64,000 nucleotides of DNA from CAZLFA01 sp964558665 (GTDB lineage Bacteria; Desulfobacterota; Syntrophia; Syntrophales; PHBD01): contig CAZLFA010000010.1 of NCBI GenBank assembly GCA_964558665.1, forward strand, positions 1-64,000. The letters are read 5' to 3'. Position numbers and translations under genes: made by a program. The notes under the pieces are model-generated. The model saw only the letters and a program-made list of their open reading frames with translations, was not told where the DNA came from and did no database searches. Positions 63,512 through 64,000 of the stretch are shown here, in pieces; the first letter of the stretch is position 1, and each line of letters starts with the position of its first letter.

Positions 63512-64000
63512 CTAAAACACCTTCCATACCGGTTCAATCTGCTGTATTACCCTGTTGATCAGGGCATCCCTTGAGCTGTCTGATTCCTTTTCAACCTTCT
63601 TTAATTGATCTTCCGATACCAGCGTTTCTCCCAGCATCTCCAGAAGCACCGCCTTTACCGATTGCGCCAGACCGGTAAGATGATATCCGCCTTCCAGGGT
63701 AGCGACCAGCCGCCCCTGGCAACACTCCTCCGCGATGTTGAGTATCATGCGGGCCAGATTCGCAAATCCCTGCGGTGTAACCTTCATGCCGCCCAGCGGA
63801 TCCTGATAAAAGATGTCGAACCCTGCTGACAGCAAAATGATATCGGGCTTGAATGCAAGCGCCACCGGCCGAAGAATTCTCCTGTAAATTTTTAAGTAAT
63901 GGCCATCGTCGGCACCCACGCTCAACGGCACGTTTATCGTGTATCCCTGACCCTTGCCTCTCCCGGTTTCGCTGACTGCGCCGGTGCCGGGATAGTAGGG
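63512..64000 (-). CDS. Histone-deacetylase-family protein (partial, 5' end off the window)
   Basis: The frame is open to the window edge, so only the C-terminal 162 residues are present. It reads YYPGTGAVSETGRGKGQGYT (about the middle of an HDAC/AcuC fold), DIILLSAGFDIFYQDPLGGM (metal Asp and the conserved catalytic region) and VATLEGGYHLTGLAQSV. Such enzymes deacetylate acetyl-lysine or acetylpolyamines. The N-terminal half and start are outside the window. Confidence 0.9.
   Translation of the reverse strand, partial: PYYPGTGAVSETGRGKGQGYTINVPLSVGADDGHYLKIYRRILRPVALAFKPDIILLSAGFDIFYQDPLGGMKVTPQGFANLARMILNIAEECCQGRLVATLEGGYHLTGLAQSVKAVLLEMLGETLVSEDQLKKVEKESDSSRDALINRVIQQIEPVWKVF

Noticed and set aside
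1..64000. CRISPR array
   Set aside because: No regularly spaced direct repeats or cas genes were seen. The dispersed repeats are kilobases apart.

Overview
The window reads as a stretch of chromosome from a Gram-negative, probably anaerobic member of the Desulfobacterota (former Deltaproteobacteria), most likely near Syntrophales. This is inferred from gene content, not from a marker gene. There is a Tol-type envelope complex, a Pqi/MCE lipid-transport set and a YcbB-type L,D-transpeptidase (outer membrane and peptidoglycan). There are also many acyl-CoA and fatty-acid genes (CaiB/BaiF, HMG-CoA lyase, a hydratase-SDR-SCP2 fusion, a short-chain fatty acid transporter), the EF-P beta-lysylation trio, PdxS/PdxT and GatCAB. 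A PAS protein carries the Cys-rich C-terminal tail common in that phylum.

Left part (about 1-13.6 kb): an accessory region, visibly more A+T-rich at 1-2.4 kb and 6.6-13.6 kb. It holds a secreted VWA-like protein with two membrane-protein neighbours. Next comes a compact operon (2439-6642) with a TebC/CalE7-like acyl thioesterase, a PhcB-like SAM methyltransferase, a small membrane protein, an acyl-ACP-reductase-like enzyme that keeps the catalytic CFAE cysteine, and a FlgO-like lipoprotein-type protein. After it lie a tandem pair of tiny homologous membrane proteins, a macro-domain-like protein with a partner, a 521-residue orphan, a CYTH-like protein and a secreted orphan. The region ends with a tyrosine integrase (12278-13411, minus) and a 49-nt 3' fragment of tRNA-Glu(CTC) at 13590-13638, the expected right end of an integrated element whose intact tRNA would lie to the left, outside the window.

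Just right of that site (13.7-17.5 kb) is a 969-residue protein combining a leucine-zipper-like N-terminus, a zinc cluster, an AEP-type primase, an SF2 helicase and a PLD nuclease domain, the layout associated with TOTE conflict systems. A HigBA toxin-antitoxin pair sits next to it.

The rest (17.7-64 kb) is mostly housekeeping: HU, pqiABC with PqiA split in two, ychF, a PstS-like binding protein with a PAS sensor broken by an in-frame TAG, terC, tauE, typA, a YhcC radical SAM protein, hisH-hisF, epmB-efp-epmA, tolQRAB, atoE-type transporter, MoxR/VWA pair, HMG-CoA lyase, ldtD, pdxST, folD, a CaiB/MFE/TetR lipid cluster, Phd/PIN toxin-antitoxin, an Amphi-Trp protein, an ionotropic-glutamate-receptor-like channel with an unusual pore loop, mtnA and gatCAB. 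The window ends inside a histone-deacetylase-like gene.

Two families of short dispersed palindromic repeats are scattered between genes. One has two copies whose arms differ in a compensated way. The items most worth following up are the acyl-modifying operon, the primase-helicase-PLD protein beside the tRNA scar, the receptor-channel pore, the TAG-interrupted sensor and the palindromic repeats.
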